64,000 nucleotides of DNA, from assembly GCF_021608265.1 (NCBI RefSeq), contig NZ_JAKIHP010000001.1, positions 434,001-498,000 on the forward strand. Direction: 5' to 3'. The notes beneath the pieces are model-generated. The model made no database searches, was not told the origin of the DNA, and saw only the letters and a list, made by a program, of their open reading frames with translations. Shown here in pieces: positions 17,869 through 27,389 of this stretch; the first letter of the stretch is position 1, and each line of letters starts with the position of its first letter. Both the position numbers and the translations under genes were made by a program. This DNA comes from Flavobacterium wongokense (GTDB lineage: Bacteria > Bacteroidota > Bacteroidia > Flavobacteriales > Flavobacteriaceae).

Positions 17869-19137
17869 ATGAAGGCAATTATCTTTACACTTGGAATCTT
17901 GTTCATTACCAGTAGCAATGCTCAAAAGTTTGATTGTGCTTCAAAAATAAAGACCTATCAGGAATTTTTAAAGGAAAAGAAACTGGCTGAATCTTACGAC
18001 AGCTGGAGCGAAGTTCGTAAAAATTGCCCAAAAGAAACCGAAGACCTTTACAAAGACGGAATCCAAATCCTGCAATACCGAATTGATGTTGCAGCTGCTG
18101 AAGACAAGGAAAAACCAGTCCGTGATTTGATGAAGCTGTACGACCAATACAACAAAAATTTCCCAACAGCTGTCCCTGATTTTGAAGTTCAGAAAGGAAT
18201 GGCTTTGGTCGACAATAATATTGAGGCCAAAGAAGAAATCTTTACCTTATTGGATAATGGTTTTACCAAAGCATCTCAAAATGTAACTTCGGCCAAAGCA
18301 ATCTATACCTATTTCAGCATGTTTTCCGAACGATTTAATGCGGGAGACAAGAAAATCACTCCTGGTGCAGTCTTGGAAAAATACGCAATGATTAATACTT
18401 TGCTCAATCAGTTAAAGATTTCCAATGTCAATAACAGCGATTATAAAACCGCGCAAAACGCAATTGACAATCTTATAAAGGATGTTGCAACCTGTGAAAA
18501 CCTGGCTGATTTTTACAATAAAAACTTTGAAGCAAATAAAGACAATACCGACTGGATTACTTCAGCACTGGTAAGCCTTTCGGGCAAATGCAGCTCCAAA
18601 CCAATTTTCCTTACTTTAGCTGAAAAGCTTTATGGAATCCAAAAGAACGCACAATCTGCAAATTTTGTAGCCTTGGGATACATCAGGCAGAAAAAGTTTA
18701 CCGAAGCGATAAAATTCTATAACGAAGCCGCTGAACTGCAAACCAATCCGGTTGAAAAAGCCCAGATATATTATACGCTTGCATCAGGTTTGCTGGCAAA
18801 CGATCTGCCAAAATCCAAAGAATACCTGAATAAGGCATTAGCCGCAGATCCAAAAATGGGCAAGGCTTATTTATTCCTGGCACAGCAATACATCAATGGT
18901 TCAAAAGACTGTGGGCAAACAGATTTTGAAAAGAAAACTGTTTATTATTTGGCTTCACAAACCCTTCAAAAAGCTGCCATTGCAGATGTAAAACTTAAAC
19001 CAACAGTCGATAAAATGGCTGATGATTACAACGCAAAATCACTAACTGCAACTGAGATTTCCAAAGCAAAAATGAATGGGAAAACGATTACGATAGGTTG
19101 CTGGATTAATGAAACCATTACTTTCCCTGCCAAATAA
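17869..19137 (+). CDS. Secreted protein with C-terminal TPR repeats
   Basis: The 422 residues begin with a signal peptide (MKAIIFTLGILFITSSNAQ). The N-terminal part is helical and unlike any enzyme I know. The C-terminal third carries tetratricopeptide-like repeats (SANFVALGYIRQKKFTEAIK, QIYYTLASGLL, GKAYLFLAQQYING). Its stop overlaps the lptC ATG by one base (TAATG), so it is cotranscribed with lptC and the upstream barrel gene. A scaffold role at the periplasmic side of the outer membrane is an inference from this context only. Confidence 0.75.
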   Translation: MKAIIFTLGILFITSSNAQKFDCASKIKTYQEFLKEKKLAESYDSWSEVRKNCPKETEDLYKDGIQILQYRIDVAAAEDKEKPVRDLMKLYDQYNKNFPTAVPDFEVQKGMALVDNNIEAKEEIFTLLDNGFTKASQNVTSAKAIYTYFSMFSERFNAGDKKITPGAVLEKYAMINTLLNQLKISNVNNSDYKTAQNAIDNLIKDVATCENLADFYNKNFEANKDNTDWITSALVSLSGKCSSKPIFLTLAEKLYGIQKNAQSANFVALGYIRQKKFTEAIKFYNEAAELQTNPVEKAQIYYTLASGLLANDLPKSKEYLNKALAADPKMGKAYLFLAQQYINGSKDCGQTDFEKKTVYYLASQTLQKAAIADVKLKPTVDKMADDYNAKSLTATEISKAKMNGKTITIGCWINETITFPAK

Positions 19138-19691
19138 TGAAATCCTTAACCCGAAATAGTATTCCTTTTGGTCTGGCTATCCTTTTTTGTCTTGCAATAA
19201 CGGGTTGCGAAAGTAATTTCCGCGATGTTCAGAAAATGGGATTTTCAGAGTTTTCACCAAGCGGCGATGCTGACGGAATCAATCTAAAATATACCGATTC
19301 CGGGAGGATTACAGCCAATCTCGTGAGCCCAAAAATGCTCGATTATGCAACGGTGCAATATCCATTTACCGAATTTCCACAGGGAATGCATTTGACCCTA
19401 TATGATAAAAACGGAAAGGAAACCTACATCGATGCCAGATATGCCGTATCACACAAAGCGACAAACCTGATTGATTTGCAGGACCATGTAAAAATATCGA
19501 ATCAAAATGGTGAAATGCTCGAAACGGAGCAATTGTATTACGACCAAAAAAACGAATGGTTTTTTACCGAAAAAAAGTTTAAATTTACTTCTCCAAAAGG
19601 AGTTTCCTATGGTGAGGGAATTGACTTTAGCAAAGATTTCAAAAAAGTAAACTCGCAAAAAATATCTGGAGAAGTCCAGTCATCTGAATAA
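19137..19691 (+). CDS. lptC: LPS export periplasmic protein LptC
   Basis: LptC is part of the Lpt bridge that carries lipopolysaccharide from the inner membrane to the outer membrane. The 184-residue protein has an N-terminal hydrophobic segment ending in a lipobox (LAITGC, Cys at about residue 22). Bacteroidota forms are often lipoprotein-like in this way. A beta-jellyroll of the LptC/LptA type follows (DGINLKYTDSGRITANLVSPKM, YDKNGKETYIDARYA, VKISNQNGEMLETEQLYYD). The family is assigned from these strands and size. It sits in a co-directional envelope cluster with 1- to 3-nt spacing. Confidence 0.85.
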   Translation: MKSLTRNSIPFGLAILFCLAITGCESNFRDVQKMGFSEFSPSGDADGINLKYTDSGRITANLVSPKMLDYATVQYPFTEFPQGMHLTLYDKNGKETYIDARYAVSHKATNLIDLQDHVKISNQNGEMLETEQLYYDQKNEWFFTEKKFKFTSPKGVSYGEGIDFSKDFKKVNSQKISGEVQSSE

Positions 19692-19693
19692 CT

Positions 19694-19891
19694 ATGAATT
19701 ATTTAAAATTTACCTCATACGCTTACATCCTTGCTGCTGTCCTTTTTGGTGTAGAAGCTTATACACAATTACAAGGTGGCGACAACAACAAGGCAATCCT
19801 TATGGCACTTTTTGCTGTGGGAAGCCTTTTCCTTTTCTTTTTTAGGAGGAATTATGCCAAAAAATTTGCCGAGCGCAACAAAAAACCCTAA
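19694..19891 (+). CDS. Small two-helix membrane protein
   Basis: A 65-residue protein with two hydrophobic segments (about residues 6-20 and 33-50), a short QGGDN loop between them, and a basic tail (RRNYAKKFAERNKKP). It lies 2 nt after lptC and 3 nt before the CNNM/CBS gene, so it is part of the same transcript. I do not recognise a named family. Its conserved-looking position suggests a real gene. Confidence 0.7.
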   Translation: MNYLKFTSYAYILAAVLFGVEAYTQLQGGDNNKAILMALFAVGSLFLFFFRRNYAKKFAERNKKP

Positions 19892-19894
19892 TCT

Positions 19895-21154
19895 ATGGAA
19901 ATCGGAATAATCATTCTATGCCTGATTCTTTCCGCTTTCTTTTCCGGGATGGAAATCGCTTTTGTTTCCTCCAATAAAATCTACCTTGAAATTGAAAAAA
20001 AACAGGACGATTTTATTTCCAAAATCCTAACCAAACTTACCCAAAAACCTTCCAAATTCATTGCCACGATGCTTGTAGGCAATAACATTTCGATGGTTGT
20101 CTACGGATTTTTCATGGGTGAATTATTGATGCGTTGGTTCGAAACCTTTGGATGGAACCTTACTTCTTTTTCCAATTTAATGTTGCAAACCACCATCTCA
20201 ACGCTTATTGTTTTGATGACTTCGGAGTTTTTGCCTAAGGTGTTTTTCCAAATTTATGCCAATACTTTTATCAAATTTTTTGCACTGCCTGCGTATTTTT
20301 TCTACAGGCTTTTTTATTATATCTCTTCTTTCCTGATTTGGATTTCCGATTTTGTGCTTCGAAAATTCTTCAAAACCGAAGGCGATCAAATCAACCTTTC
20401 GTTCAGCAAGGTCGAATTGGGGAATTATATTTCAGAGCAGATGAATTCGGTACAGGATCATGAAACGGTTGATTCTGAAATACAGATTTTCCAGAATGCA
20501 TTGGAATTTTCGGCTGTAAAGGCAAGAGACATCATGACGCCGAGAACCGAGTTGGTCGCCGTCGACCTGCATAGCTCCATTGTTGATTTGAGGGAACTTT
20601 TCATAGAAACCGGTTATTCCAAAATCCTGGTTTACATCAATACGCTCGATGATATTGTAGGTTACGTTCATTCGTTTGAACTGTTTAAAAAACCCAGAAG
20701 TATTAAATCCATCATGATTTCGGTGGAGTTTGTTCCCGAAACCATTTTGATTAAGGACGCGATGAACCTGATGTCAAAAAAACGGAAAAGCGTTTCTGTA
20801 ATCCTCGACGAATATGGCGGAACTTCAGGGATTGTGACCATGGAAGATATTGTTGAAGAACTTTTTGGAGAGATTGAAGATGAGCACGATTCCGACGAAG
20901 AACTGATAGAAACCAAGGTTGACGAGAACACTTATCTGTTTTCAACACGCCTTGATGTGGAATACCTCAACGAAGAATACAAACTCAATATTCCCGAAAG
21001 CGATTCTTATGGAACGCTTGGCGGATTTATAGTGGATTTCACAACAGAAATTCCGCAAAAAGGGCATCAGATTACCATCGGAAACTTTCAATTTGTCATT
21101 GAAGAAGCGACGAATAAGAAAATCGAATTGGTAAAAATGACCCTATTGGATTAA
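19895..21154 (+). CDS. Hemolysin-family protein: CNNM transmembrane domain, CBS pair, CorC_HlyC domain
   Basis: Proteins of this family are implicated in Mg/Co ion transport or homeostasis. The 419-residue protein has an N-terminal CNNM (DUF21) domain with three to four membrane helices (starting MEIGIIILCLILSAFFSGME, with SGMEIAFVSSN). Two CBS domains follow (VKARDIMTPRTELVAVD; VSVILDEYGGTSGIVTMEDIVEELFGEIEDE), then a C-terminal CorC_HlyC domain (YGTLGGFIVD). The gliding protein GldE has the same architecture, but the expected gldD neighbour is absent, so I do not use that name. It closes the co-directional cluster from coaX. Confidence 0.88.
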   Translation: MEIGIIILCLILSAFFSGMEIAFVSSNKIYLEIEKKQDDFISKILTKLTQKPSKFIATMLVGNNISMVVYGFFMGELLMRWFETFGWNLTSFSNLMLQTTISTLIVLMTSEFLPKVFFQIYANTFIKFFALPAYFFYRLFYYISSFLIWISDFVLRKFFKTEGDQINLSFSKVELGNYISEQMNSVQDHETVDSEIQIFQNALEFSAVKARDIMTPRTELVAVDLHSSIVDLRELFIETGYSKILVYINTLDDIVGYVHSFELFKKPRSIKSIMISVEFVPETILIKDAMNLMSKKRKSVSVILDEYGGTSGIVTMEDIVEELFGEIEDEHDSDEELIETKVDENTYLFSTRLDVEYLNEEYKLNIPESDSYGTLGGFIVDFTTEIPQKGHQITIGNFQFVIEEATNKKIELVKMTLLD

Positions 21155-21201
21155 TTCCCCGAAAAAATTCACTTTTCAACGAAATTATGCACGTGTAAGT
21201 T

Positions 21202-21230
21202 TTGTTATTACACATATAATTGTATTTTCG
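21202..21230 (+). promoter_or_regulatory. Promoter of the peptidyl-prolyl isomerase gene
   Basis: TTG (21202-21204), an 18-nt spacer and TATTTTCG (21223-21230, one mismatch to TAnnTTTG) lie 30 nt upstream of the ATG at 21261. Confidence 0.6.
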
Positions 21231-21260
21231 CAAACTTAAATAGAATTAACAAAAATAGAA

Positions 21261-23366
21261 ATGGCAGTTTTATCAAAAATTAGAAATCGTTCGGGCTTAC
21301 TTTTATTAGCTATAGGTTTTGCTTTGTTAGCTTTTGTAGTACAGGATTTATTTACAAAAGGGTTTAAAAGCATTGGTACAGACGTAGGAAGCGTAAACGG
21401 GAAAGATATCTCTTTTGACGAGTTTAGAGTAAAGGTTGCAAATGTTGAAAAGAACTCTCAAGGTCAGCAGAATATAACATCAATGCAGGCTTCAAACCAG
21501 GTCTGGAACCAGGAAGTAAACATCGCTTTGCTTTCGGCGGAGTTTGACAAATTAGGAATCCGTGTTGGTGAAAAACACCTTTTGGAAGTTTTCAAGGCAG
21601 ATCCAAATATTGGTCAGAATCCACAGTTCTTAAATGCTGCAGGAAAATTTGACTTAAACAAATTCAAGGATTATTTCAAAGCTGCTCCTGAAGGGATTAA
21701 GATTTTACAGGAAAGAGAAAAAGATGCAGAAGTAAATGCAAAATACATGATTTACAACTCTTTGGTAAAAGGAGCAATGTATACTACCAATACTGAAGGT
21801 AAATTCAAATACGAAGCTGAGAATAACAAAGTAACTTTTGATTTTGCAATGGTTCCTTACTCTTCAATCAAGGATAGTGATGTAAAGATTTCTGATGATG
21901 AAATCGTTGCTTACATGAAAACGAAAGAGAAAAAATTCAAATCGGAAGAATCCCGTGAATTGGATTATGTTTTAATCCAGGAAAAACCATCAGCTCAGGA
22001 TGAAGCTGAAATCAAGAAAAATGTCGAAGCATTATTGGTGCCAAGTGTTACTTACAACAAAGAAACCGGTAAAAATGACACTATTCCTGGATTCAGGTCA
22101 GCTGTAGATGTTGCCGATTTTGTAAATGCACATTCGGACATTCCTTTTGATTCAACTTATATTGCAAAACAAGATTTACCACCAGCTGCTGCTGAGCAGT
22201 TGTTCAACCTTCCTGTAGGTGAAGTTTACGGGCCATACATCTTTAACAACTACTATGCGCTTTCAAAGGCATTGGGAAGAAAAGCTGGAGCAAAAGCAAA
22301 ATCAAGCCACATCCTTATTAGTTGGATTGGTGCAGAAAGAGCGCAGCCAAAAGAAAAAAGAACCAAAGAACAGGCAAAAGTAAAAGCAGAGGGCATTTTG
22401 GCTCAGGCTAAAGCTAATCCAGGAATGTTCCAAATGCTTGCGATGACTATGTCTGAAGATCCATCTGTTCAACAAAACGGAGGAGATATGGGTTACATTA
22501 CAAAAGAAACTGGTTTTGCAAAAGGCTATAAGGATTTTGTATTCAACAATCCAGTTGGAACAATCGGTATCGCAGAAACAGAATTTGGTTACCATATCAT
22601 TAACGTTACTGACAAACAGGACGCTGTAAAATTGGCTACAATTGCTCAAAAAATCGAGCCTTCTGAAGCTACAAACGATAAAACGTATTCAGAAGCTACC
22701 AAATTTGAAATGGAAGCTGCAGATAAGGATTTTGCCGGATTGGTAAAACAAATGAAGCTTACGAAAAACGAGCCTGTAAGGGTAAAAGCAATCGATGAGA
22801 GCTTTGGTCCTGTTGCTAATCAAAGACAAATTGTAAAATGGGCTTTTGATGGCGATACCAAAATTGGAAATGTGAAACGTTTCGAAATTGTAAATGTTGG
22901 ACACGTAATCGTTAAACTAAAAAGCATCGCTGAAAAAGGACTTATGTCTGCAACAGAAGCAAGGCCACAAGTTGAAACAATCCTAAAAAACAAAAAGAAA
23001 GCAGCAATGATTTCTGCTAAAATGAAAGGTGGAGATTTAGCTTCAATTGCAGCAGCTAACAAAGTAGCGGTTATGAGCGCTATTGATGTTACTGTTGAAG
23101 CTCCGAATGTTCCGGGTGCAGGTTTTGAACCAAAAGTAGTTGGAAATGCATTTACTTCTAAAATCGGACAGGTTTCTAAACCAATCGATGGAAATTCGGG
23201 TGTTTATGTATTTAATACAAAAATGGTAACTAAAGCACCAAAAGTTCAGAAATACGACGAGTATATCGCTAAAATGAGACAACAGGTGATGAACTATTCA
23301 GGAAGAGTTATGCCGGCATTGAAAAACGATGCAGACATCAAGGATAACAGAGCTGATTTCTATTAA
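21261..23366 (+). CDS. Membrane-anchored peptidyl-prolyl cis-trans isomerase (PpiD/SurA-like)
   Basis: This is a periplasmic folding factor for exported and outer-membrane proteins. The 701-residue protein starts with a membrane anchor (SGLLLLAIGFALLAFVVQDLF) and a SurA_N-like helical chaperone domain (SVNGKDISFDEFRVKV and following). A parvulin rotamase domain lies around residues 345-455 (KSSHILISWIG, AMTMSEDPSVQQNGGDMGYI, FGYHIINVTD). A second, less conserved parvulin-like segment follows. Length and single anchor match PpiD. It has its own promoter and shares a bidirectional terminator with dnaG. Confidence 0.9.
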   Translation: MAVLSKIRNRSGLLLLAIGFALLAFVVQDLFTKGFKSIGTDVGSVNGKDISFDEFRVKVANVEKNSQGQQNITSMQASNQVWNQEVNIALLSAEFDKLGIRVGEKHLLEVFKADPNIGQNPQFLNAAGKFDLNKFKDYFKAAPEGIKILQEREKDAEVNAKYMIYNSLVKGAMYTTNTEGKFKYEAENNKVTFDFAMVPYSSIKDSDVKISDDEIVAYMKTKEKKFKSEESRELDYVLIQEKPSAQDEAEIKKNVEALLVPSVTYNKETGKNDTIPGFRSAVDVADFVNAHSDIPFDSTYIAKQDLPPAAAEQLFNLPVGEVYGPYIFNNYYALSKALGRKAGAKAKSSHILISWIGAERAQPKEKRTKEQAKVKAEGILAQAKANPGMFQMLAMTMSEDPSVQQNGGDMGYITKETGFAKGYKDFVFNNPVGTIGIAETEFGYHIINVTDKQDAVKLATIAQKIEPSEATNDKTYSEATKFEMEAADKDFAGLVKQMKLTKNEPVRVKAIDESFGPVANQRQIVKWAFDGDTKIGNVKRFEIVNVGHVIVKLKSIAEKGLMSATEARPQVETILKNKKKAAMISAKMKGGDLASIAAANKVAVMSAIDVTVEAPNVPGAGFEPKVVGNAFTSKIGQVSKPIDGNSGVYVFNTKMVTKAPKVQKYDEYIAKMRQQVMNYSGRVMPALKNDADIKDNRADFY

Positions 23367-23390
23367 TAGAAAATCTCATTCAAACATAAA

Positions 23391-23417
23391 AAAACCCGAA
23401 ACAATGTTTCGGGTTTT
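23391..23417. terminator. Bidirectional terminator between the isomerase gene and dnaG
   Basis: AAAACCCGAAA (23391-23401) pairs perfectly with TTTCGGGTTTT (23407-23417) around CAATG, with A/T runs on both sides and convergent genes on either side. Confidence 0.85.
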
Positions 23418-23424
23418 TGTTTTT

Positions 23425-25407
23425 TTATAAATAGGTCGAACGAATCCTGCCAATTTTATTCGTCAGGTTGACCTTTAATTTGTTATAATCATTGATGGTT
23501 GCCTTGAGCTCTTCCAGATCGTTTTCTTCGGCATTACTACTGTAACTGTTCATCAAATCCATAATCAGCTTATTAATTAAATATTCCCGCAACGAAACAA
23601 TAGTTTCCGAAACATACTGGCTTACGTTTTGGTCTTTGGTCTTGACATAAATCTGTTTGGCTTCCCAATTATGGAGCAATTCCCTTTCTTCCATCATCAG
23701 GATATCAGTCACCATTTCAGAATGTTCTGCCGATAACTGCATCAGGTATTGCTCAATGTTGAATTCGTCATTCTGATTGTAATAGGCAATCAAATCATTA
23801 TAAATTTCCTTGAACAAAGGATTGGCCAGTTCAACTTCATCTTCCTGCAGGCTGAGATAAATTCGCTGATGGACTCTGACTTTGCTGGTTTCCTTTTCCT
23901 CTATCATTTCGCCTTCTTCATTGGCTTTCAAAATAAAATCATCAAAATCGGCTTCCTGTGAACCGTACAACAGCAACATTTCAATAATTTTGCGCTCCAA
24001 TTCGTAAACGATGTTGACTTTCTCCTGAGGCGATTGAGGTTCGCTTTTGACAACCTCTAATGCCTTATATTCCTGTTTTAATTTTTTTCCGGCTTCCGAA
24101 ATATCCTTTTGAACCAACTGCGCCAAAGTGTTGAGCAATATTTGTTCAGAAATATCCATAATCCTGGAAGTTTCCTGGATGTAAATCTGCCTTTTGATGC
24201 TGTCTGGAATTTTGGAAATGCTGACTACCATATCCCGAATCAAATCGGCTTTCTTGATAGGATCATTTTTGGCTTCATCCATCAAAAGCGAGGCCTTGAA
24301 CTGGATAAAATCCTTTGAATTGTTTTCCAAATGATTTACCAAATCCTCATAGGAATTGTTTTTGGCAAAACTATCAGGATCTTCTCCGTCAGGAAAAGTG
24401 CAGACTTTTACATTCATTCCTTCTTCGAGGATCAAATCAATTCCACGAACCGAAGCACGCAATCCTGCAGCATCACCGTCAAAAAGAACTGTAATGTTTT
24501 TGGTCAATCTATTTATTAATCGGATTTGATCCGGAGTCAAAGCGGTTCCTGAAGAAGCCACCACGTTCTCAACTCCTGCCTGATGCAGTTGGATCACATC
24601 GGTATAACCTTCGACCAGATAGCAATTGTTTTGTTTGGCAATTGCCTGTTTGGCGTGGAAAATTCCATATAAAACCTTGCTCTTATGGTAAATATCACTT
24701 TCGGGCGAATTGAGGTATTTTGCTGCTTTTTTATCGTTGGTTAAAATCCTTCCGCCAAAACCTAGATTCCTTCCGGACAAGCTTTGAATCGGAAACATTA
24801 CACGTCCTTTAAAACGGTCAAAATGTTTCCCGTCTTCGCGGACAATGGTAAGCCCAACTTTTTCCAGGAACTCTAATTGATATCCTTTTGACAATGCTTC
24901 TTTTGTAAAGGCATCCCAAGTTTCGGGAGAATATCCCAACCCAAATTTGGCAATGGTGTCATTGGTAAAACCTCTTTCCTTAAAATAGGACAACCCGATT
25001 GCCTTACCTTCTTCGGTATTTAAAAGTGTGTCGGTGAAATAGCTTTTAGCAAACTCAGAAACCAGATACAGGCTCTCCTTTTCATTCGCTTCGGCTTTAT
25101 CTTCCTGCGAAACTTCAGTTTCTACAATTTCGATATTGTATTTATTGGCCAAAAAACGAATCGCTTCCGGATACGTGAAATGTTCGTGTTCCATCAGGAA
25201 CGTAACCACGCTTCCACCTTTTCCCGAACTAAAATCCTTCCAAATCTGCTTGACAGGCGAAACCATGAAGGACGGTGAGCGTTCATCCGAAAATGGGCTC
25301 AATCCTTTGTAATTGCTTCCGGCACGTTTTAACTGGACAAAATCACCGATGACTTCTTCCACACGTGCGGTTTCAAATACTTTATCTATAGTTTCGCGGG
25401 TAATCAA
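23425..25407 (-). CDS. dnaG: DNA primase DnaG with degenerate zinc-binding motif
   Basis: DnaG makes RNA primers for replication. The 660 residues show the N-terminal CHC2-type domain, the catalytic core (ERGFTNDTIAKFGLGYSPE), and the Toprim domain with EGYTDVIQLHQAG and LFDGDAAG. A helical C-terminus for helicase contact follows. The zinc site is unusual. Where E. coli-type primases have CPFH and CFGC, this protein has SPFS (Ser37, Ser40) and DFSS (Asp58, Ser61), so all four ligands are replaced while the surrounding fold residues (PSF, GKGG) remain. Toprim acidic residues are intact, so the enzyme should be active. It is transcribed alone. Confidence 0.95.
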   Translation of the reverse strand: MITRETIDKVFETARVEEVIGDFVQLKRAGSNYKGLSPFSDERSPSFMVSPVKQIWKDFSSGKGGSVVTFLMEHEHFTYPEAIRFLANKYNIEIVETEVSQEDKAEANEKESLYLVSEFAKSYFTDTLLNTEEGKAIGLSYFKERGFTNDTIAKFGLGYSPETWDAFTKEALSKGYQLEFLEKVGLTIVREDGKHFDRFKGRVMFPIQSLSGRNLGFGGRILTNDKKAAKYLNSPESDIYHKSKVLYGIFHAKQAIAKQNNCYLVEGYTDVIQLHQAGVENVVASSGTALTPDQIRLINRLTKNITVLFDGDAAGLRASVRGIDLILEEGMNVKVCTFPDGEDPDSFAKNNSYEDLVNHLENNSKDFIQFKASLLMDEAKNDPIKKADLIRDMVVSISKIPDSIKRQIYIQETSRIMDISEQILLNTLAQLVQKDISEAGKKLKQEYKALEVVKSEPQSPQEKVNIVYELERKIIEMLLLYGSQEADFDDFILKANEEGEMIEEKETSKVRVHQRIYLSLQEDEVELANPLFKEIYNDLIAYYNQNDEFNIEQYLMQLSAEHSEMVTDILMMEERELLHNWEAKQIYVKTKDQNVSQYVSETIVSLREYLINKLIMDLMNSYSSNAEENDLEELKATINDYNKLKVNLTNKIGRIRSTYL

Positions 25408-25456
25408 AATGGATTGAAAAATTAAAATTGAAAGATGGTAAATTTACACAAAAATA

Positions 25457-25487
25457 AAAAAGATGCTCCTAATAGAAGCATCTTTTT
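25457..25487 (-). terminator. Terminator of the sigma/anti-sigma operon
   Basis: AAAAAGATGCT (25457-25467) pairs perfectly with AGCATCTTTTT (25477-25487) around a 9-nt loop. It lies downstream of the barrel gene that ends at 25516 on the minus strand, and inside the dnaG upstream region. Confidence 0.75.
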
Positions 25488-25515
25488 CGGAAGTATAAAT
25501 AACCTAAACAAAATT

Positions 25516-26580
25516 CTAATTCAAGTCGAAACGCACACCCAATGAGATGTTGTTTTGTTTGATTGCATTGTCCTTAAACAATGGATTCAAATCGTATTTC
25601 AGATACAAACTCGTAGCACCATAACCTAAATAGGTACTTACTCCATAAATGAAATCCTCTGTATTGAATCCACCTTTTTGTTTTATGGTGTTGTTGTGTC
25701 CTTCATCATTATATTTTAAAATCTGTTTTGATTTTACACGGAATCCGGCGTAACCTCCGATTCCGAAACGTAAACTTTCGTGGGTTCTGAATAGTTTTTT
25801 GCCGTCAGCATTGGTTCCTGTCTTAGTGAAATCGAATTCCAAATGGATTGGCGCTGTAACGTATACATTCCTGAAACGGGAATCCTTAAGATTTACCGGA
25901 CTATATTCCAAATCCGTTTGGTTGCCATTGGCTACAAAATACCTGCCTTGTGTTGGGCGAAGGTTGTTGTACATCACCGAAAATCCATATTTCAAATGCA
26001 ACAAATTATCATTTTTAAAAAGTCGGGTGTTATTGGTAAAACCCCATTCGTAGAAATGTGAACCCCAATACCTGTAATCAGAATGTGCCACAGCGCCATC
26101 GGTAACCAGATTGTTTACACCGGCAGCAAATACGAATTGTGAAGTTGTTCTTGCCTCAGATCTGTTATTTCTGATAGAATCCTGTTTGGTTTTATCTCCT
26201 TTGCCCCATCGGAAACTAAAATGGTCCCAATCGCTCTTTAATTTTCCGTCTACTTTTTGTTTTACCACATCCTTCAATTCATCCTGTGCCTGCCCAACCC
26301 GGGTTTCAATGTTTTTGGAACGTATTTCAGCTAATTGCATTTTCTTTTCATCGGCCTGTGCTTTGGTAATGGTTCCCGCTTCCAGTTCTTTGTTTACGTC
26401 TTCAATTTCTATTTTCAAGGCCGCTTTTTCTTCTTTGGTGATGGCGTCAATCTTGTTGGCAATAAGTTTGACTTTCATTTCAAATGTTATGTCCCGGTCT
26501 TTGTTTTTTTCTTCCTGTGCGGATAATTTGCTTGCCAAAAGGCAGGCTGCCATTGCTAAGTAAAGTGTAAAATTTTTCAT
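25516..26580 (-). CDS. Outer-membrane beta-barrel protein with N-terminal coiled coil
   Basis: The 354-residue protein has a signal peptide (MKNFTLYLAMAACLLASKLSAQ) and a charged coiled coil of about 100 residues (ITKEEKAALKIEIEDVNKEL and following). The remainder is rich in alternating strands, aromatic girdles and Gly (HLKYGFSVMYNNL, RFGIGGYAGFRVKSK), ending in NNISLGVRFDLN, a strand-like C-terminus. It is the last gene of a module led by an ECF sigma factor and a single-pass anti-sigma-like protein, so it may be a target or sensor of that system. I do not recognise a named family. Confidence 0.75.
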   Translation of the reverse strand: MKNFTLYLAMAACLLASKLSAQEEKNKDRDITFEMKVKLIANKIDAITKEEKAALKIEIEDVNKELEAGTITKAQADEKKMQLAEIRSKNIETRVGQAQDELKDVVKQKVDGKLKSDWDHFSFRWGKGDKTKQDSIRNNRSEARTTSQFVFAAGVNNLVTDGAVAHSDYRYWGSHFYEWGFTNNTRLFKNDNLLHLKYGFSVMYNNLRPTQGRYFVANGNQTDLEYSPVNLKDSRFRNVYVTAPIHLEFDFTKTGTNADGKKLFRTHESLRFGIGGYAGFRVKSKQILKYNDEGHNNTIKQKGGFNTEDFIYGVSTYLGYGATSLYLKYDLNPLFKDNAIKQNNISLGVRFDLN

Positions 26581-26615
26581 GGTTCTTGTGATTTATTTTT
26601 GATTAATGATTTTTA

Positions 26616-27389
26616 TTATTCGTTATTCCTGTTGGCCAAAGCCACTTTAACTTCTTTGTAATTTTTGGATATTTTGTTGATTACTTTTTCCCTGAAAGTG
26701 TATTCTACTTCGCCATCTACCTGCGACAGCAAACTTTTGGCATCCACTTTTACGGTTGATTTTTGACTTGCAGTTTGTTTTGCTACATTATCCAAGCCTG
26801 CTAATAACTGTTCGTCTGATTTAGCTGCAGGCCGATTGTCAACTATAATCGGTTTTGGATCCACAGTCTTTGGCAGGTCTTTTACGGCAACGTCAGAGCT
26901 GTTTTTAAATTCGATTTGTTTTTCATGATTGATTAATGGATTGTTTGATTGATTTTGATTACTGTTCGTTGGTTTTTGATTGTTTTGATTGAAACTCTTA
27001 TCTGATTTGGCGATGATTGATTTATTGGATTGCTGTGCTGATTTTTTAAATTCAGAATTATTAAGTTCTTCAGGAGTATATACATCTTTATAAACTTTTT
27101 GACCAGCTGGCATGATGTCCAGCGACTTTGTGCCTTCCTTTTTTTCAGTCCCAACCACATCATTTTGAGGTTGGATATTGGAACCTTTCTGAGTAAACAA
27201 AAACATACCAAGTGTTAGCAAAACCAAAACGCTTGCAGCAATATACAACCAGCCATACGAAGGCTTTGTTTTTTTTTCTTCAGCAACTGTAAGCATGGCA
27301 TCCAATCGATCCCAAGCTTGAGCTGATGGTTGAATCTCTCTCGAGTTCAATTGCTCTCTTATCTGATTTTCTAATTTATTCGGTGCCAT
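26616..27389 (-). CDS. Single-pass membrane protein, probable anti-sigma factor
   Basis: The 257-residue protein has a short cytoplasmic N-terminus (LENQIREQLNSREIQPSAQAW and WDRLDAMLTVAEEK), one membrane segment (about residues 45-65, WLYIAASVLVLLTLGMFLF), and a long periplasmic low-complexity region rich in Asn, Gln, Lys and Ser. Its start overlaps the end of the ECF sigma gene by 14 nt, the usual coupling of sigma and anti-sigma. No ZAS zinc motif (HxxxCxxC) is present, so it belongs to the zinc-less Bacteroidota type if it is an anti-sigma factor. That role is inferred from topology and position. Confidence 0.7.
   Translation of the reverse strand: MAPNKLENQIREQLNSREIQPSAQAWDRLDAMLTVAEEKKTKPSYGWLYIAASVLVLLTLGMFLFTQKGSNIQPQNDVVGTEKKEGTKSLDIMPAGQKVYKDVYTPEELNNSEFKKSAQQSNKSIIAKSDKSFNQNNQKPTNSNQNQSNNPLINHEKQIEFKNSSDVAVKDLPKTVDPKPIIVDNRPAAKSDEQLLAGLDNVAKQTASQKSTVKVDAKSLLSQVDGEVEYTFREKVINKISKNYKEVKVALANRNNE

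Noticed and set aside
19895..21154. Assignment as the gliding protein GldE
   Set aside because: Same domain architecture, but the expected neighbour gldD is not there; the general hemolysin/CorC family call is safer.
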